Assembly (NCBI RefSeq): GCF_000425705.1
Contig: NZ_AUDY01000008.1
Span: 1,096,999 to 1,160,998 of the forward strand
Direction of reading: 5' to 3'
DNA length: 64,000 nucleotides
Source of the DNA: Halobacillus kuroshimensis DSM 18393
GTDB lineage: Bacteria > Bacillota > Bacilli > Bacillales > Halobacillaceae
The position numbers and the translations under genes are program-made. The stretch's first letter is position 1. Each line of letters opens with the position of its first letter. Below are positions 1 to 8,965 of this stretch, piece after piece. Below the pieces are notes generated by a model. The model saw nothing but the letters and a program-made list of their open reading frames with translations. It was not told the DNA's origin and made no database searches.

Positions 1-27
1 ATGCAAAAAAATACAGAAACAGACACG

Positions 28-1551
28 TTAGTTGACCGCGTCCTGTTTCTGCTTTTCTTTTTGTTTCTCTTTACTTTTTTTCACCCGCTCCTCCAGTGTC
101 CGCTTCAGCTGGGCCTTATACTTCTCCTCGACAAGGATGTATAAAAAGTCCCCAGCGTGAATCTCTGTCTCTCCGTAGGGAGTAATCACTTCGTTATCGC
201 GTATAATGGCACTGATATTGGCACGGTTGGGAAAGCTTACCTCATGAAGTTTTTTTCCGACAACCGCTGATTCAGCATTGGTCTGGTACTGAATCATCTC
301 TGCCTTGGCTTTCCCCATAGATATAAGTTCGATGCTGTGGTGGGGCACATCCTTTTTCGGACCTACCAATGTCATCTTCTTGGCTACATAGGAAATCGTT
401 GATCCCTGTACAAGGGCTGATGTCAGAACTACAAAGAAAACGAGGTTGAACAGGCTCTGGCTGTTTTCCAAACCTTCTACAATCGGGAACGTGGCGAGAA
501 CAATGGGTACAGCTCCCCGTAAACCAGCCCACGATATAAACAACTTTTCCTTATTCGAGTAGTTCATTCCAAGTAATGACAAAAATACGGCGGCGGGTCG
601 GGCAATTAAAATAAGCACCGCCGAAAGCAGGAGACCATTGATCATGATCGGGGCGGTGAACAATTCACTCGGAAAAACGAAAAGGCCGAGAATCACAAAC
701 ATTAAAATCTGTGCCATCCACGCGAAGCCTTCGTTAAACTGGAAAATGGAATACCGATATGTCAATTCGCTATTACCAATCACAAGCGCTGCTACATATA
801 CTCCAAGAAAGCCACTGCCTCCGCTGAATGCTGTAATGCTGTAAGTAGCCAGGGCAAAGGCTACAGAGAAAATCGGATAAAGAGCACTGGAATCCAGTTT
901 AATCTTATTAATTGAAACCGAAGCGAGTTTCCCCAACACAAAACCAAATACAAGACCAAGACCCATCTGGAAGAAAAAGCGCGGAATCAGCATCCATAGG
1001 GACGTATCCGGTGATGTAATCAATTCAATGAAAGATAAAGTTAAGAAAACGGCCATCGGGTCGTTCGTCCCTGACTCGGCCTCAAGAGTCGCTCCCATTT
1101 TCGCCTTGATATTCCTTTCTTTCAAGGCAGCGAAAACGGCAGCAGCATCAGTGGATCCTACAATGGCACCAAACAAAAGGCTCTCCAACAGACTGAGTTC
1201 AAACAGAAAATAGACGGAAAACCCGGCAATCATCGAGGTAAGGAGCACACCGAGGGTGGCGAGTGACAGGGACGGAAGTGCGACAGACTTCACTGTAGCC
1301 CACTTCGTATGGAGCCCACCTTCAAACAGGATAATGACAAGGGCAAATACACCTATCAACTGTGCCGTTGATGCATCGTTGAAATAAACGATACCAAGGC
1401 CCTCACTTCCGAATAACATGCCGATCAAAATGAATAAAATAAGCGCCGGGATCCCCCAACGGCTTGAGAATTTAGCTACAAATACACCGCTGAAAAGTAA
1501 TAAAGCGGTTAATAATAAAAATGAGTCTGTTCCAAAAGCTTCGAAAAACAT
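28..1551 (-). CDS. K+/H+ (or Na+/H+) antiporter, CPA1/NhaP2 type with C-terminal TrkA-C domain
   Basis: This 507-residue membrane protein should exchange monovalent cations for protons across the cytoplasmic membrane, which fits pH and volume control in a salt-exposed cell. About 12 hydrophobic segments fill residues 10-390. They include the CPA1 core stretch FEGGL near residue 77 and the GSTDAAAVFAAL segment near residue 132, which carries the conserved Asp of the family. Residues 410-490 form a soluble TrkA-C (RCK_C)-like domain, followed by a Lys/Glu-rich tail. This architecture matches NhaP2/CvrA-type K+/H+ antiporters. Ion preference (K+ or Na+) cannot be read from the sequence. The gene appears monocistronic. 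Confidence 0.85.
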   Translation of the reverse strand: MFFEAFGTDSFLLLTALLLFSGVFVAKFSSRWGIPALILFILIGMLFGSEGLGIVYFNDASTAQLIGVFALVIILFEGGLHTKWATVKSVALPSLSLATLGVLLTSMIAGFSVYFLFELSLLESLLFGAIVGSTDAAAVFAALKERNIKAKMGATLEAESGTNDPMAVFLTLSFIELITSPDTSLWMLIPRFFFQMGLGLVFGFVLGKLASVSINKIKLDSSALYPIFSVAFALATYSITAFSGGSGFLGVYVAALVIGNSELTYRYSIFQFNEGFAWMAQILMFVILGLFVFPSELFTAPIMINGLLLSAVLILIARPAAVFLSLLGMNYSNKEKLFISWAGLRGAVPIVLATFPIVEGLENSQSLFNLVFFVVLTSALVQGSTISYVAKKMTLVGPKKDVPHHSIELISMGKAKAEMIQYQTNAESAVVGKKLHEVSFPNRANISAIIRDNEVITPYGETEIHAGDFLYILVEEKYKAQLKRTLEERVKKSKEKQKEKQKQDAVN

Positions 1552-1639
1552 GGAAGGTCTATGCTCCTTCGTTGGTAATGGGGATTTTGAGGAAAAAGAC
1601 GTGAGTCATCTATAATTATCCTACAGGACCGGTCCAAAA

Positions 1640-2551
1640 TCAAAAAGACTGCCTGTGAAGCCATTTGTGAATCCAAACCGCCGCCTGAGCTCCATCAGCT
1701 GCAGCTGTACTGACCAGCTGGGAATGCATCAAGATATCCCCCGCAGCCCAGACGCCTTCAATATTTGTCATTTTCGTGCGGGGCTCCACGAGAACGTGTC
1801 CTTTATCATCCTGAATGACACCAAGTGAGTAAGCTAATTCAGTTCGGGGGCGGCTTCCACCGAAAGCAAGGAAGATTTTTTCCACAGCCCATGACTCTCC
1901 CGTGGAACTTCTCAAAGACTGGACCTGTCCATGATGCTGGATAAGGTCCGTAACCACCGCTTCATAGACAGGGATTTCCTTATCCTCCAGCCCTCTTCTT
2001 TTCTCAGCAGACAATGGGAAGGCACCATGATTGACATAAATAATATCTCTCGTCCAGTAATAGATGGTTTCCACCATGTCCGCCCCTGGGTCTCCACGTC
2101 CCCAGACAGCTGTCCGTTTACCTTTCACTTCATACCCGTCGCAATCTGGACAAATATACACAGAAACCCCCAGACATTCCTGCAAACCGGGGACATACGG
2201 ATAGGCATCCTGGATACCTGTAGCGAACAAAAGACTCTTCCCTTTGTAAACGCGGTCTTTCCGGGTCTGGACAATAAAATCTGTGAAAGACTTATGAACA
2301 CGGCTGACCTTTTCTTCCACACGCGTAACTCCAAGAGCCTCTATATGTTTCAGACCACGCCTTCTCAATGTATCCCCGCTGACACCTTCCGGAAAACCAA
2401 GCAGGTTACTATATTTCCGGCACGCCGAGGACCTCCCGGAACCAGCATCTACGATAAGGACGCTCCTCATATATCTTCCTAGCTGGACGGCTGCCTGCAG
2501 ACCAGCCGGGCCTCCTCCTATAATAATACAGTCATATTTCATCATATCCAC
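1640..2551 (-). CDS. Thioredoxin-reductase-like FAD/NAD(P) oxidoreductase
   Basis: A 303-residue class II pyridine nucleotide-disulfide oxidoreductase. The N-terminal FAD site reads IIIGGGPAGLQAA (residues 8-20). A CPDC pair near residue 133 sits where thioredoxin reductase carries its redox-active CxxC. A C-terminal GVWAAGD motif near residue 267 binds the FAD. Length and motif order fit the TrxB/YpdA/YumC superfamily, but Pro-Asp replaces the usual Ala-Thr between the cysteines, so its partner may not be thioredoxin. The start is ambiguous: a GTG at 2551 follows an AAAGG-like site, and ATGs lie 6 and 9 bases further in. No linked substrate gene is seen. Confidence 0.8.
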   Translation of the reverse strand: MDMMKYDCIIIGGGPAGLQAAVQLGRYMRSVLIVDAGSGRSSACRKYSNLLGFPEGVSGDTLRRRGLKHIEALGVTRVEEKVSRVHKSFTDFIVQTRKDRVYKGKSLLFATGIQDAYPYVPGLQECLGVSVYICPDCDGYEVKGKRTAVWGRGDPGADMVETIYYWTRDIIYVNHGAFPLSAEKRRGLEDKEIPVYEAVVTDLIQHHGQVQSLRSSTGESWAVEKIFLAFGGSRPRTELAYSLGVIQDDKGHVLVEPRTKMTNIEGVWAAGDILMHSQLVSTAAADGAQAAVWIHKWLHRQSF

Positions 2552-2690
2552 GCCCGTTCAACCTTTTCGCTTACCTTACCCACGTGCGGATTATTTACTC
2601 TTTTTTTCTCCGCACCCTGTCATCCAACGGCCATCCCCTTTATAATGAGTAAGAGCAATTTTACTACAAGGAAAAAAGGTGTTTACGACT

Positions 2691-4247
2691 ATGAGTTTAC
2701 TAACAGTTAAAAACCTGAGCCACGGCTTTGGTGACCGTGCGATTTTTGAGGATGTGTCCTTCCGTCTTTTAAAAGGGGAGCACATCGGGTTGATCGGTGC
2801 CAATGGCGAAGGTAAATCAACGTTTATGAATATCATTACTGGAAAACTTGAACCGGATGCCGGTTCCATCACCTGGTCCAAGCGGATCCGGATTGGTTAC
2901 CTTGACCAACACGCAGACCTTGCCAAGGGCATGACCATCCGTGACGTGCTGAGAACAGCTTTTCAGTATTTATTTGATATGGAACAGGAAATGAACGACC
3001 TCTTCGCAAAAATGGGAGAAGTCTCCCCGGAAGAACTGGAAACCCTCTTAGAGGAAACCGGAAGTATTCAGGATATGCTGACCAACAATGATTTTTACAC
3101 CATTGATGCAAAGGTGGATGAAGTCGCCAATGGCATCGGGCTGGATGATATCGGCCTTGAGCGGGATGTTCACGACTTGAGTGGTGGTCAGAGAACGAAA
3201 GTGCTGCTTGCCAAGCTGCTGCTGGAAAAACCGGATATCCTGCTTCTGGATGAGCCGACCAACTACTTGGACGTCGAGCATATTGAATGGCTGCGCACTT
3301 ACCTGCAGCAGTATGAGAATGCCTTTATCCTCATCTCTCACGACATTCCCTTCCTGAACAGTGTGGTCAATTTGATTTATCATATGGAAAACCAGGAGCT
3401 GACCCGTTATCCGGGAGATTATGAGGAATTTCAAAGAGTATACGAAATGAAGAAACAACAGCTGGAGGCCGCTTATAAAAAACAGCAGAAGGAAATCGCC
3501 AACCTCAAGGATTTCGTGGCCCGTAATAAAGCGAATGCCGCTACAAGTAAAATGGCGATGAGCCGCCAGAAAAAGCTGGATAAGATGGATGTCATCGAAC
3601 TGGATAAAGAAAAACCGAAACCGAGCTTCCAATTCAAGCAGGCCCGTACACCAGGAAAGTATCTATTTGAGACGAAAGACCTGGTCATCGGCTACGACGA
3701 GCCTCTGTCCCGTCCTTTGAATTTATCTATGGAACGCGGCCAGAAAATAGCCCTCTCCGGGGCAAACGGAATCGGTAAGACGACCTTGCTGAAAAGTATT
3801 CTCGGGGAAATTCAACCTGTCTCCGGATCCGTGGAACTTGGGGAACACCTGCACATCGGATACTTCGAACAGGAGCTGACTGATGTCGGAAGCCGCACCT
3901 GTATTGAAGAAGTGTGGGAAGAGTTCCGGCACTTCACCCAGTATGAAGTACGTGCCGCCCTCGCTAAGTGCGGGCTGACTAGAAAACACATTGAGAGCAA
4001 AGTCCAGGTGCTCAGTGGTGGAGAAAAAGCAAAAGTCCGCCTCTGCAAGCTGATCAATAAAGAAACCAACCTTCTCGTTCTTGACGAGCCGACCAATCAC
4101 CTGGATGTGGATGCAAAAGATGAGCTGAAAAGAGCCCTTAAAGAATATAAGGGCAGCGTTCTGCTCATTTCACACGAACCAGAATTTTACCAGGATATCG
4201 TAACGGATGTATGGAATTGCGAAGACTGGACGACGAAGGTCTTTTAA
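2691..4247 (+). CDS. yfmM: ABC-F family ATPase, YfmM type
   Basis: A 518-residue soluble ABC-F protein with two fused ATPase domains and no membrane segment. Domain 1 has Walker A GANGEGKST (about residue 36), signature LSGGQRTK and Walker B ILLLDEPTN. A charged linker lies around residues 240-310. Domain 2 has GANGIGKTT, LSGGEKAK and LLVLDEPTNHLD. ABC-F proteins act on the ribosome in translation or antibiotic protection. Length and motif wording closely match B. subtilis YfmM as I recall it. The ATG at 2691 is preferred over the in-frame GTG at 2679 because the GTG overlaps the AAGGTG ribosome site, which sits 9 bases before the ATG. A strong terminator follows. Confidence 0.9.
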   Translation: MSLLTVKNLSHGFGDRAIFEDVSFRLLKGEHIGLIGANGEGKSTFMNIITGKLEPDAGSITWSKRIRIGYLDQHADLAKGMTIRDVLRTAFQYLFDMEQEMNDLFAKMGEVSPEELETLLEETGSIQDMLTNNDFYTIDAKVDEVANGIGLDDIGLERDVHDLSGGQRTKVLLAKLLLEKPDILLLDEPTNYLDVEHIEWLRTYLQQYENAFILISHDIPFLNSVVNLIYHMENQELTRYPGDYEEFQRVYEMKKQQLEAAYKKQQKEIANLKDFVARNKANAATSKMAMSRQKKLDKMDVIELDKEKPKPSFQFKQARTPGKYLFETKDLVIGYDEPLSRPLNLSMERGQKIALSGANGIGKTTLLKSILGEIQPVSGSVELGEHLHIGYFEQELTDVGSRTCIEEVWEEFRHFTQYEVRAALAKCGLTRKHIESKVQVLSGGEKAKVRLCKLINKETNLLVLDEPTNHLDVDAKDELKRALKEYKGSVLLISHEPEFYQDIVTDVWNCEDWTTKVF

Positions 4248-4291
4248 TGGAAAAAGGCTGCATCCTTTTCAGCAGCTTTCGAACACACGGC

Positions 4292-4338
4292 AAAAAAGGA
4301 GGTATTCTGTCCAACAGAATACCTCCTTTTTTCATTTT
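4292..4338 (+). terminator. Rho-independent terminator after the ABC-F gene
   Basis: A perfect 18-bp stem (4292-4309 with 4315-4332) with a 5-base loop ends in a T-rich tract. It lies 44 bases after the ABC-F stop codon. Confidence 0.92.
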
Positions 4339-4434
4339 AAATGTCAGAGGCAGCAGGTGCGGGAGTATCCTCTGCAATTCCGGAACGTGCTCACACTTCT
4401 CCACTGCTGCAGAAACAGAAGGGTTTTAAAGATG

Positions 4435-4464
4435 AGTCCGAATTTTGAATTCCGGACTTTTTTT
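4435..4464 (+). terminator. Weak terminator-like hairpin before the yczE-like gene
   Basis: AGTCCG (4435-4440) pairs with CGGACT (4453-4458), with further A/T pairing inside, and a run of seven Ts follows. It could be a second terminator or part of the next gene's leader. Apart from this and the preceding terminator, I see no gene in 4248-4607. Confidence 0.5.
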
Positions 4465-4607
4465 AAGACGTTCACAAGAACGCAACCACTTCTCTTCCTC
4501 TTCCAAAATTTTATGATTGACACCCCCTCTTCCACCCTAATAAAATGTGGTGAGAAATTTAGAGAGTGCTGTGCATTTTCATTTGGAAAAGGAAGGGAGG
4601 AACATGT

Positions 4608-5249
4608 ATGCTTTACCGTTCAATCGTCTATCTGACCGGTATGCTTATTAACTTCTTCGGTGTTGCGCTGCTTATCAATGCCACACTGGGAGCTGGATTC
4701 TGGACGTCATTTTTCATCGGGGTCTCTGACCACCTCGGATTTACGGTCGGTTTCTGGTACGGGGCTTTTCAGCTGATTATTATCTTTATCAATGCAAAGC
4801 TCATGAAATCGATGCCTGAAGTCCGGGCGGTCATCCCTGTATTTCTGGAAAGTCTCATCTTGGACTTCTGGCTTGAAATCGTCTTTGCAAGTGTAAACTT
4901 GACGGCTGCCCCGTTCTTCGTTAAAGTCGTGACTCTGCTTGCCGGTGTCATCATTATCGGTATTGGTGTAGCCATCTACATTCTGCCGGAATTCCCGAGA
5001 GCGCCTGTCGATCAGCTTTTCCTTGCTGTCAGTGAACGTTTCCAATTAAGCCTTCAGGCAGGTCAGACGATTGTAGCGGTCATCATGACCTCTCTGGCCT
5101 TCCTTATTGGAGGACCTGTAGGACTTGGAACACTGGCCCCTATGCTGTTTCTCGGTCCCGTGATCCAACTGGCTTATACAAGAGTTTATCCGCTGTATCA
5201 CCGACTGCCGGCAGCAGCAGATAAAGCCTATCAGGAAGCTCCTTATTAA
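4608..5249 (+). CDS. YczE/YitT-like integral membrane protein
   Basis: A 213-residue protein with five or more hydrophobic segments. It resembles the YczE family (COG2364), whose B. subtilis member is 215 residues and affects lipopeptide antibiotic production by an unknown route. Supporting features are the N-terminal LTGMLINFFGVALLI helix, the pattern of short loops, and the acidic/Pro-containing ELPRAP-like stretch near residue 128 (PEFPRAPVDQLF). The start is placed at ATG 4608 because GGGAGG lies 7 bases upstream; an earlier in-frame ATG at 4566 lacks one. The gene stands alone between terminators. No biochemical function is assigned. Confidence 0.7.
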   Translation: MLYRSIVYLTGMLINFFGVALLINATLGAGFWTSFFIGVSDHLGFTVGFWYGAFQLIIIFINAKLMKSMPEVRAVIPVFLESLILDFWLEIVFASVNLTAAPFFVKVVTLLAGVIIIGIGVAIYILPEFPRAPVDQLFLAVSERFQLSLQAGQTIVAVIMTSLAFLIGGPVGLGTLAPMLFLGPVIQLAYTRVYPLYHRLPAAADKAYQEAPY

Positions 5250-5275
5250 AGCATAATCGAATTGTTTCACCATCC

Positions 5276-5313
5276 GCCTGCAGAGAAACCTCATGTTTCC
5301 CTGCAGGCTTTTT
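5276..5313 (+). terminator. Terminator after the yczE-like gene
   Basis: GCCTGCAG with adjacent AGAAAC pairs with GTTTCC and CTGCAGGC, ending in CTTTTTC. It lies 26 bases past the stop codon. Confidence 0.85.
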
Positions 5314-5336
5314 CATTAACCATTCCCATTCATAAC

Positions 5337-5368
5337 AAGAACCCGGGCTTCTTAACGCCCGGGTTCTT
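5337..5368 (-). terminator. GC-rich hairpin between convergent genes
   Basis: A perfect 12-bp stem (5337-5348 with 5357-5368) sits just past the Nudix stop codon. The T-tract is poor on both strands, so it may act mainly as a 3'-end stabiliser or a weak bidirectional terminator. Confidence 0.6.
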
Positions 5369-5372
5369 CACT

Positions 5373-5777
5373 TTACCATTCACGTAAAAAGGGCTGATTC
5401 TTTTCATCCAGACACGCCTGAATCCTTTCCAGGAAATTCGTCCATGTGACAAGTTTTTCAGCCTCTTCCAAATTGAAAAAACCAACATTCAGAGCCTCTT
5501 CTGTCGTTTTCAATTCTCCTCCAATCACTTTTCCAATGAAAAGGGCATTACAGATAGACCGATCAACGTTCTGAAAAATGCCGCAGAACCGAATCACTTC
5601 AATCTTCAATCCACATTCCTCTTCAGCCTCCCTGACAGCAGCTGCCGTTAAGGACTCTCCTTCCTCCACCTGCCCACCGGGAATCTCCCAGCCCCGCTTC
5701 GGCCCTTGAATCAGTACAAATCTTCCTTCTTCATTCAATATGACCGTCGCTGCCGATATGATGTGATTTGGTGCCAT
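5373..5777 (-). CDS. Nudix hydrolase
   Basis: A 134-residue Nudix protein. The catalytic box reads GGQVEEGESL, then AAAVREAEEECGL (about residues 34-57), matching Gx5Ex7REUxEExGU with all metal-binding glutamates present. Such enzymes split nucleoside diphosphates linked to other groups; the substrate cannot be inferred. It is last in a minus-strand run that also holds a nitronate monooxygenase and a VOC protein, but the 56-base gap upstream leaves co-transcription open. Confidence 0.88.
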   Translation of the reverse strand: MAPNHIISAATVILNEEGRFVLIQGPKRGWEIPGGQVEEGESLTAAAVREAEEECGLKIEVIRFCGIFQNVDRSICNALFIGKVIGGELKTTEEALNVGFFNLEEAEKLVTWTNFLERIQACLDEKNQPFLREW

Positions 5778-5833
5778 TCCTCCCGCGACCTCCCCTTATT
5801 CTGTAAACTGTGCGTATGTTCACCTGCTCTTCC

Positions 5834-6916
5834 TTATGTAGATGACCAGGTGATGGGCAGCACCCGATGTTCTTCAACATAGGATACAAGATCGCTGATT
5901 ACTTCTCCAGCTGAAGTGTCTCTGCTGAGCCTTGGGCTCTGCCCTGACCAGAGGGACATGTATTCCGGGTTTCCTTTAGCTGCGGAGGCCTGTCTGATCG
6001 CTTTTGTCATCTGGTTTTGCAAAGGGTATGGGAGCAGGTCCTCATGTCTGCTCAACGATTTTGTAAAAGTGTTACGGATGCCCCGGGCCGGCTTTCCGCT
6101 GAAGGCGCTGGTTAATGTCATTTCATCCTCTCTGGCTTTTTGGATCATCTCCTTATGCAGCTCATGGGCTCCACTCTCCCGGCTTGTTACGAAGGCGGTT
6201 CCCATTTGGACCCCTTCAGCACCAAGGGACAGAGCAGCCGAAAAACCACGGCCATCCATGATTCCGCCCGCTCCAATAACTGGAACCTTCACCGCATCTA
6301 CGACCTGGGGAATGAGTGAAAAGAGACCGATCATACTTTTTTCAAAACTCTGCAGGAAAGAGCCTCTGTGCCCGCCTGCTTCACTTCCCTGAGCAACGAC
6401 GATATCCAGGCCTTTCATTTCATTCAAAACAGCTTCTTCAACGGTTGTTGCTGTTCCTATTGTGATGACACCTGAATGTTTCAATGCTTTCATCACTCTT
6501 CCTGAAGGGAGACCGAATGTAAAACTTACGACTCGTATTTTTTCTTCCAATACGACATTGATCTGCTGTTCAAACAATTCCACATCAAGAAAGGGGTCCT
6601 GACGTTCGTGTACAGCCAATTTATCATAGTAGGGTTTCAGCGCCTTATGGGCGGCTGTCACCTCTTCTCCATTTACTTCGGGATATTCTGGCACAAACAG
6701 GTTCACAGCAAATGCCCTGCTGGTTTTTTCTTTGATATTCTTAATGGCCGTTCTCAATTCCTCAGGGTGCATATAGCCACCGCCGAGTGTACCGAGGCCT
6801 CCATGGTTCGACACTTCTGCTATAAGGGACGGAGTCGTGACTCCACCTGCCATTCCCGCCTGTATGATGGGATACTTAATAGAAAGCATATGGACAAGTC
6901 GGTTTTGCTTCTCCAT
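5834..6916 (-). CDS. Nitronate monooxygenase (2-nitropropane dioxygenase-like)
   Basis: A 360-residue FMN TIM-barrel enzyme that oxidises alkyl nitronates such as propionate-3-nitronate. Visible hallmarks are the N-terminal YPIIQAGMAGG (residues 15-25), GSEAGGHRG near residue 178, and GAGGIMDGRG near residue 217, which bind FMN and phosphate. The length is usual for the class I family. An AGGAGG site precedes the ATG. The next gene upstream (VOC) ends 34 bases away on the same strand, so the two probably share a transcript. Confidence 0.87.
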   Translation of the reverse strand: MEKQNRLVHMLSIKYPIIQAGMAGGVTTPSLIAEVSNHGGLGTLGGGYMHPEELRTAIKNIKEKTSRAFAVNLFVPEYPEVNGEEVTAAHKALKPYYDKLAVHERQDPFLDVELFEQQINVVLEEKIRVVSFTFGLPSGRVMKALKHSGVITIGTATTVEEAVLNEMKGLDIVVAQGSEAGGHRGSFLQSFEKSMIGLFSLIPQVVDAVKVPVIGAGGIMDGRGFSAALSLGAEGVQMGTAFVTSRESGAHELHKEMIQKAREDEMTLTSAFSGKPARGIRNTFTKSLSRHEDLLPYPLQNQMTKAIRQASAAKGNPEYMSLWSGQSPRLSRDTSAGEVISDLVSYVEEHRVLPITWSST

Positions 6917-6950
6917 TTACCGAACCTCCTCTTTTCAGATGCATCCAAAA

Positions 6951-7304
6951 TCAACATTGACAGATCATCAGCAGATTGCCATCTGGATCCTTGAAATTAA
7001 AATAGTGGTGATGCTGAATTTCTGTCACGACATTGAAGTTAAGAGACATCATAAAATCATAAGCAGCTTCTATATCTGTCGTATTCAAATGAAAAACCGG
7101 AGTATCAAATGTTTTGCCGGGTTCATACATCCGGCTGTCCAAAACCGCTCCAGTACCCTTCATCGGCAGGATATACAAGTGGTCATGGACGATTTCACCG
7201 TCATTGGGTACACCTAATAGGCGGCAGTACCAGTCACGGGATTTTTCTATATCACGGACAGGGATAAAAACGGTCCCGATTTCATTTTTGACCGGAGTGG
7301 TCAT
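6951..7304 (-). CDS. VOC (glyoxalase/bleomycin-resistance) family protein
   Basis: A 117-residue single VOC-fold protein. It starts GTVFIPVRDIEKSRDWYCRLLGV, the typical first beta-alpha-beta unit, and ends HYFNFKDPDGNLLMICQC, whose DPDGN and final beta strand are family hallmarks. VOC proteins use a divalent metal for isomerase, dioxygenase or drug-binding roles, and nothing here picks one. It has a clear GAGGAGG ribosome site and is probably co-transcribed with the nitronate monooxygenase downstream. Confidence 0.83.
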   Translation of the reverse strand: MTTPVKNEIGTVFIPVRDIEKSRDWYCRLLGVPNDGEIVHDHLYILPMKGTGAVLDSRMYEPGKTFDTPVFHLNTTDIEAAYDFMMSLNFNVVTEIQHHHYFNFKDPDGNLLMICQC

Positions 7305-7334
7305 ATTACTTCCTCCTCTGTTTAGGTTATACCT

Positions 7335-7871
7335 TCACCGATAAAGAGCATCCGTCACAAGGATGCTGTACAAGTAGGAATCCCGCCAGCCTTGATCGAG
7401 TTTCAAATGCCCTCTCATCCGTCCTTCCTTTTCCATTCCGTTCTTTTCCAAAACACGGATGGCTGCGGCGTTGCGTGGATCACAGACAGCCTCAATTCTA
7501 TGGAGGGTCAAGTTTTGAAATCCGTAGGAAATCATCTGCTCCGCGGCCTGTGTAGCGATGCCGCGTCCCCAGTACCCGGGATGGATCACATAAGAGATCC
7601 GGCCGATTTCATTTTCCTTATCCAGAATATTCATTTCAGCAGCTCCGATCAAATGACCTTCTTCAATATCCGCCAGCCCCCAAACATATCTGGTCGGGTC
7701 CTCCACGCTCGTATCGGAAAGGACCTGCTCTATGTAAAGTTTTGTTTCCCTCTCTGAATTCGGGCCCCATGCCTGAAAACGACAGACGTCAGAAATGGAC
7801 GCATAGCTGTGGACCGCTTCCCAGTCCTCTGATGTAATCTCCCGCATAAAGAAATTCGTTGCTGTTTTCAT
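7335..7871 (-). CDS. GNAT N-acetyltransferase (RimJ/RimL-like)
   Basis: A 178-residue GNAT acetyltransferase. The acetyl-CoA loop is seen in HPGYWGRGIATQAAEQMI (about residues 98-115), followed by the RimJ/RimL-type stretch HRIEAVCDPRNAAAIRVLEKNGM. The reading frame stays open upstream to 8012, but that part overlaps the AraC-type gene and its terminator. The ATG at 7871 has GAGAGGAG just ahead, so it is the start used here. Substrate unknown (ribosomal protein N-terminus, amino acid or antibiotic). Confidence 0.85.
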   Translation of the reverse strand: MKTATNFFMREITSEDWEAVHSYASISDVCRFQAWGPNSERETKLYIEQVLSDTSVEDPTRYVWGLADIEEGHLIGAAEMNILDKENEIGRISYVIHPGYWGRGIATQAAEQMISYGFQNLTLHRIEAVCDPRNAAAIRVLEKNGMEKEGRMRGHLKLDQGWRDSYLYSILVTDALYR

Positions 7872-7949
7872 TCGTCTGCTCCTCTCAAGATCCATACTCT
7901 TCCTTAACCTTTTACTTCTCTCTGGGAACAGAAAAATCCTTTTCCCAAC

Positions 7950-7984
7950 AAAAAAAAGCACAATTCGAGAATGAATTGTGCTTA
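7950..7984 (-). terminator. Terminator of the AraC/GyrI regulator gene
   Basis: A 10-bp stem AGCACAATTC/GAATTGTGCT (7957-7966 with 7973-7982), followed on the minus strand by seven Ts. It lies 7 bases past the regulator's stop and separates it from the GNAT gene. Confidence 0.9.
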
Positions 7985-7990
7985 CTTCCC

Positions 7991-8854
7991 TCACTTTTGT
8001 ACGGGGATCCAAATCTCAGAAGAGTAATCGTTACTGTAGGGATTTCCTTCAGGGTAGACTTCGAGTTCGGGCCCGGGGGCCTGGGTGTACCTGCTTGAAG
8101 GAAACCATTCGGAATAGATGCGTTCCCACTTCTCCTGCATCGCCTGAGGCATTGGACCTTTCACTTCAAATACAGCCCAAACAGCTTTTGGAATAGAGAT
8201 GGAGGTCATAGAGGCAGGAACTTCGTTCACACTGGCTGCAGCAATCGAGTAATCAATGACACCTTCTTTTTCATCCGACCGGTCTTCACATATTCCCAGA
8301 ATCCCTCTGACCGGTCCGTTATTCACTGCTGCGATTTCCTCAACCGTGCCATCCGTATTTAATTCCACCCACATCTCAGGGATCTTCTTTAGGTTTTCCC
8401 CGTGCAGACAGGATATTTCCCTTTTCACTCCAACAGCCTTAAACCCTTCCTTTTCCTCAATATGAAACTTCATCGGCTCAGCTCCTTTAATAGTTACTTG
8501 AATGACGAGGGGATTATAAACAGTCACCTTCCTTTCAGGAAGCCGTATATCTCTCGGCGGGCATCCATGCTGTTTTCGGAAGGCCCGGGTAAAAGATTCC
8601 GGTGATTCATAGCCATATCGATACGCAGCATCTATGACTCTGGTGTTCCCCTGCTTCAACTCCAGGGCTGCAAGTGTCAACCTTCTTCTTCTGATGTATT
8701 CCATTACCGTTGTACCTGTTAAAAGATGAAATGTTCTTTGGAATTGAAACGGAGAAAGACAGGCCTCCCTGGCAGCTTCCTTCACCGAAATATCCTTTTT
8801 CAAATGGCTTTCTAAATATTGAAGTGCTTTCTGCATTGTTTCAATGCCCTTCAC
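7991..8854 (-). CDS. AraC-family regulator with GyrI-like effector domain
   Basis: A 287-residue transcription factor. Residues 1-107 hold the two AraC HTH units (KEAACLSPFQFQR-like first unit; VIDAAYRYGYESPESFTRAFRKQHGCPPRDIR second unit). Residues 125-287 form a GyrI/Rob-type effector-binding domain that ends SSEIWIPVQK, a common ending of this fold. Such proteins (Rob, YobQ and relatives) usually sense hydrophobic drugs or small metabolites. No operator can be tied to it. It is monocistronic, with its own terminator downstream. Confidence 0.86.
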   Translation of the reverse strand: MKGIETMQKALQYLESHLKKDISVKEAAREACLSPFQFQRTFHLLTGTTVMEYIRRRRLTLAALELKQGNTRVIDAAYRYGYESPESFTRAFRKQHGCPPRDIRLPERKVTVYNPLVIQVTIKGAEPMKFHIEEKEGFKAVGVKREISCLHGENLKKIPEMWVELNTDGTVEEIAAVNNGPVRGILGICEDRSDEKEGVIDYSIAAASVNEVPASMTSISIPKAVWAVFEVKGPMPQAMQEKWERIYSEWFPSSRYTQAPGPELEVYPEGNPYSNDYSSEIWIPVQK

Positions 8855-8901
8855 ATCTCCCCCCCCCTTCCTTCTCCTTTACTTTAGCACGTGTAAATAT
8901 T

Positions 8902-8937
8902 AAAAACCTGTCATCCCATGCTCTTGGATGACAGGTT
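8902..8937 (-). terminator. Terminator of the 45-residue small gene
   Basis: A perfect 12-bp stem (8905-8916 with 8926-8937), followed on the minus strand by five Ts, 29 bases downstream of the small reading frame ending at 8966. Its presence supports that frame being transcribed. Confidence 0.88.
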
Positions 8938-8965
8938 GACGGTTGTAATGAAAAACCGTTGTCCG

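Noticed and set aside
1931..2482. 183-codon plus-strand open frame
   Set aside because: It lies fully opposite the thioredoxin-reductase-like gene, has no ribosome site, and its translation has no protein-like motif.
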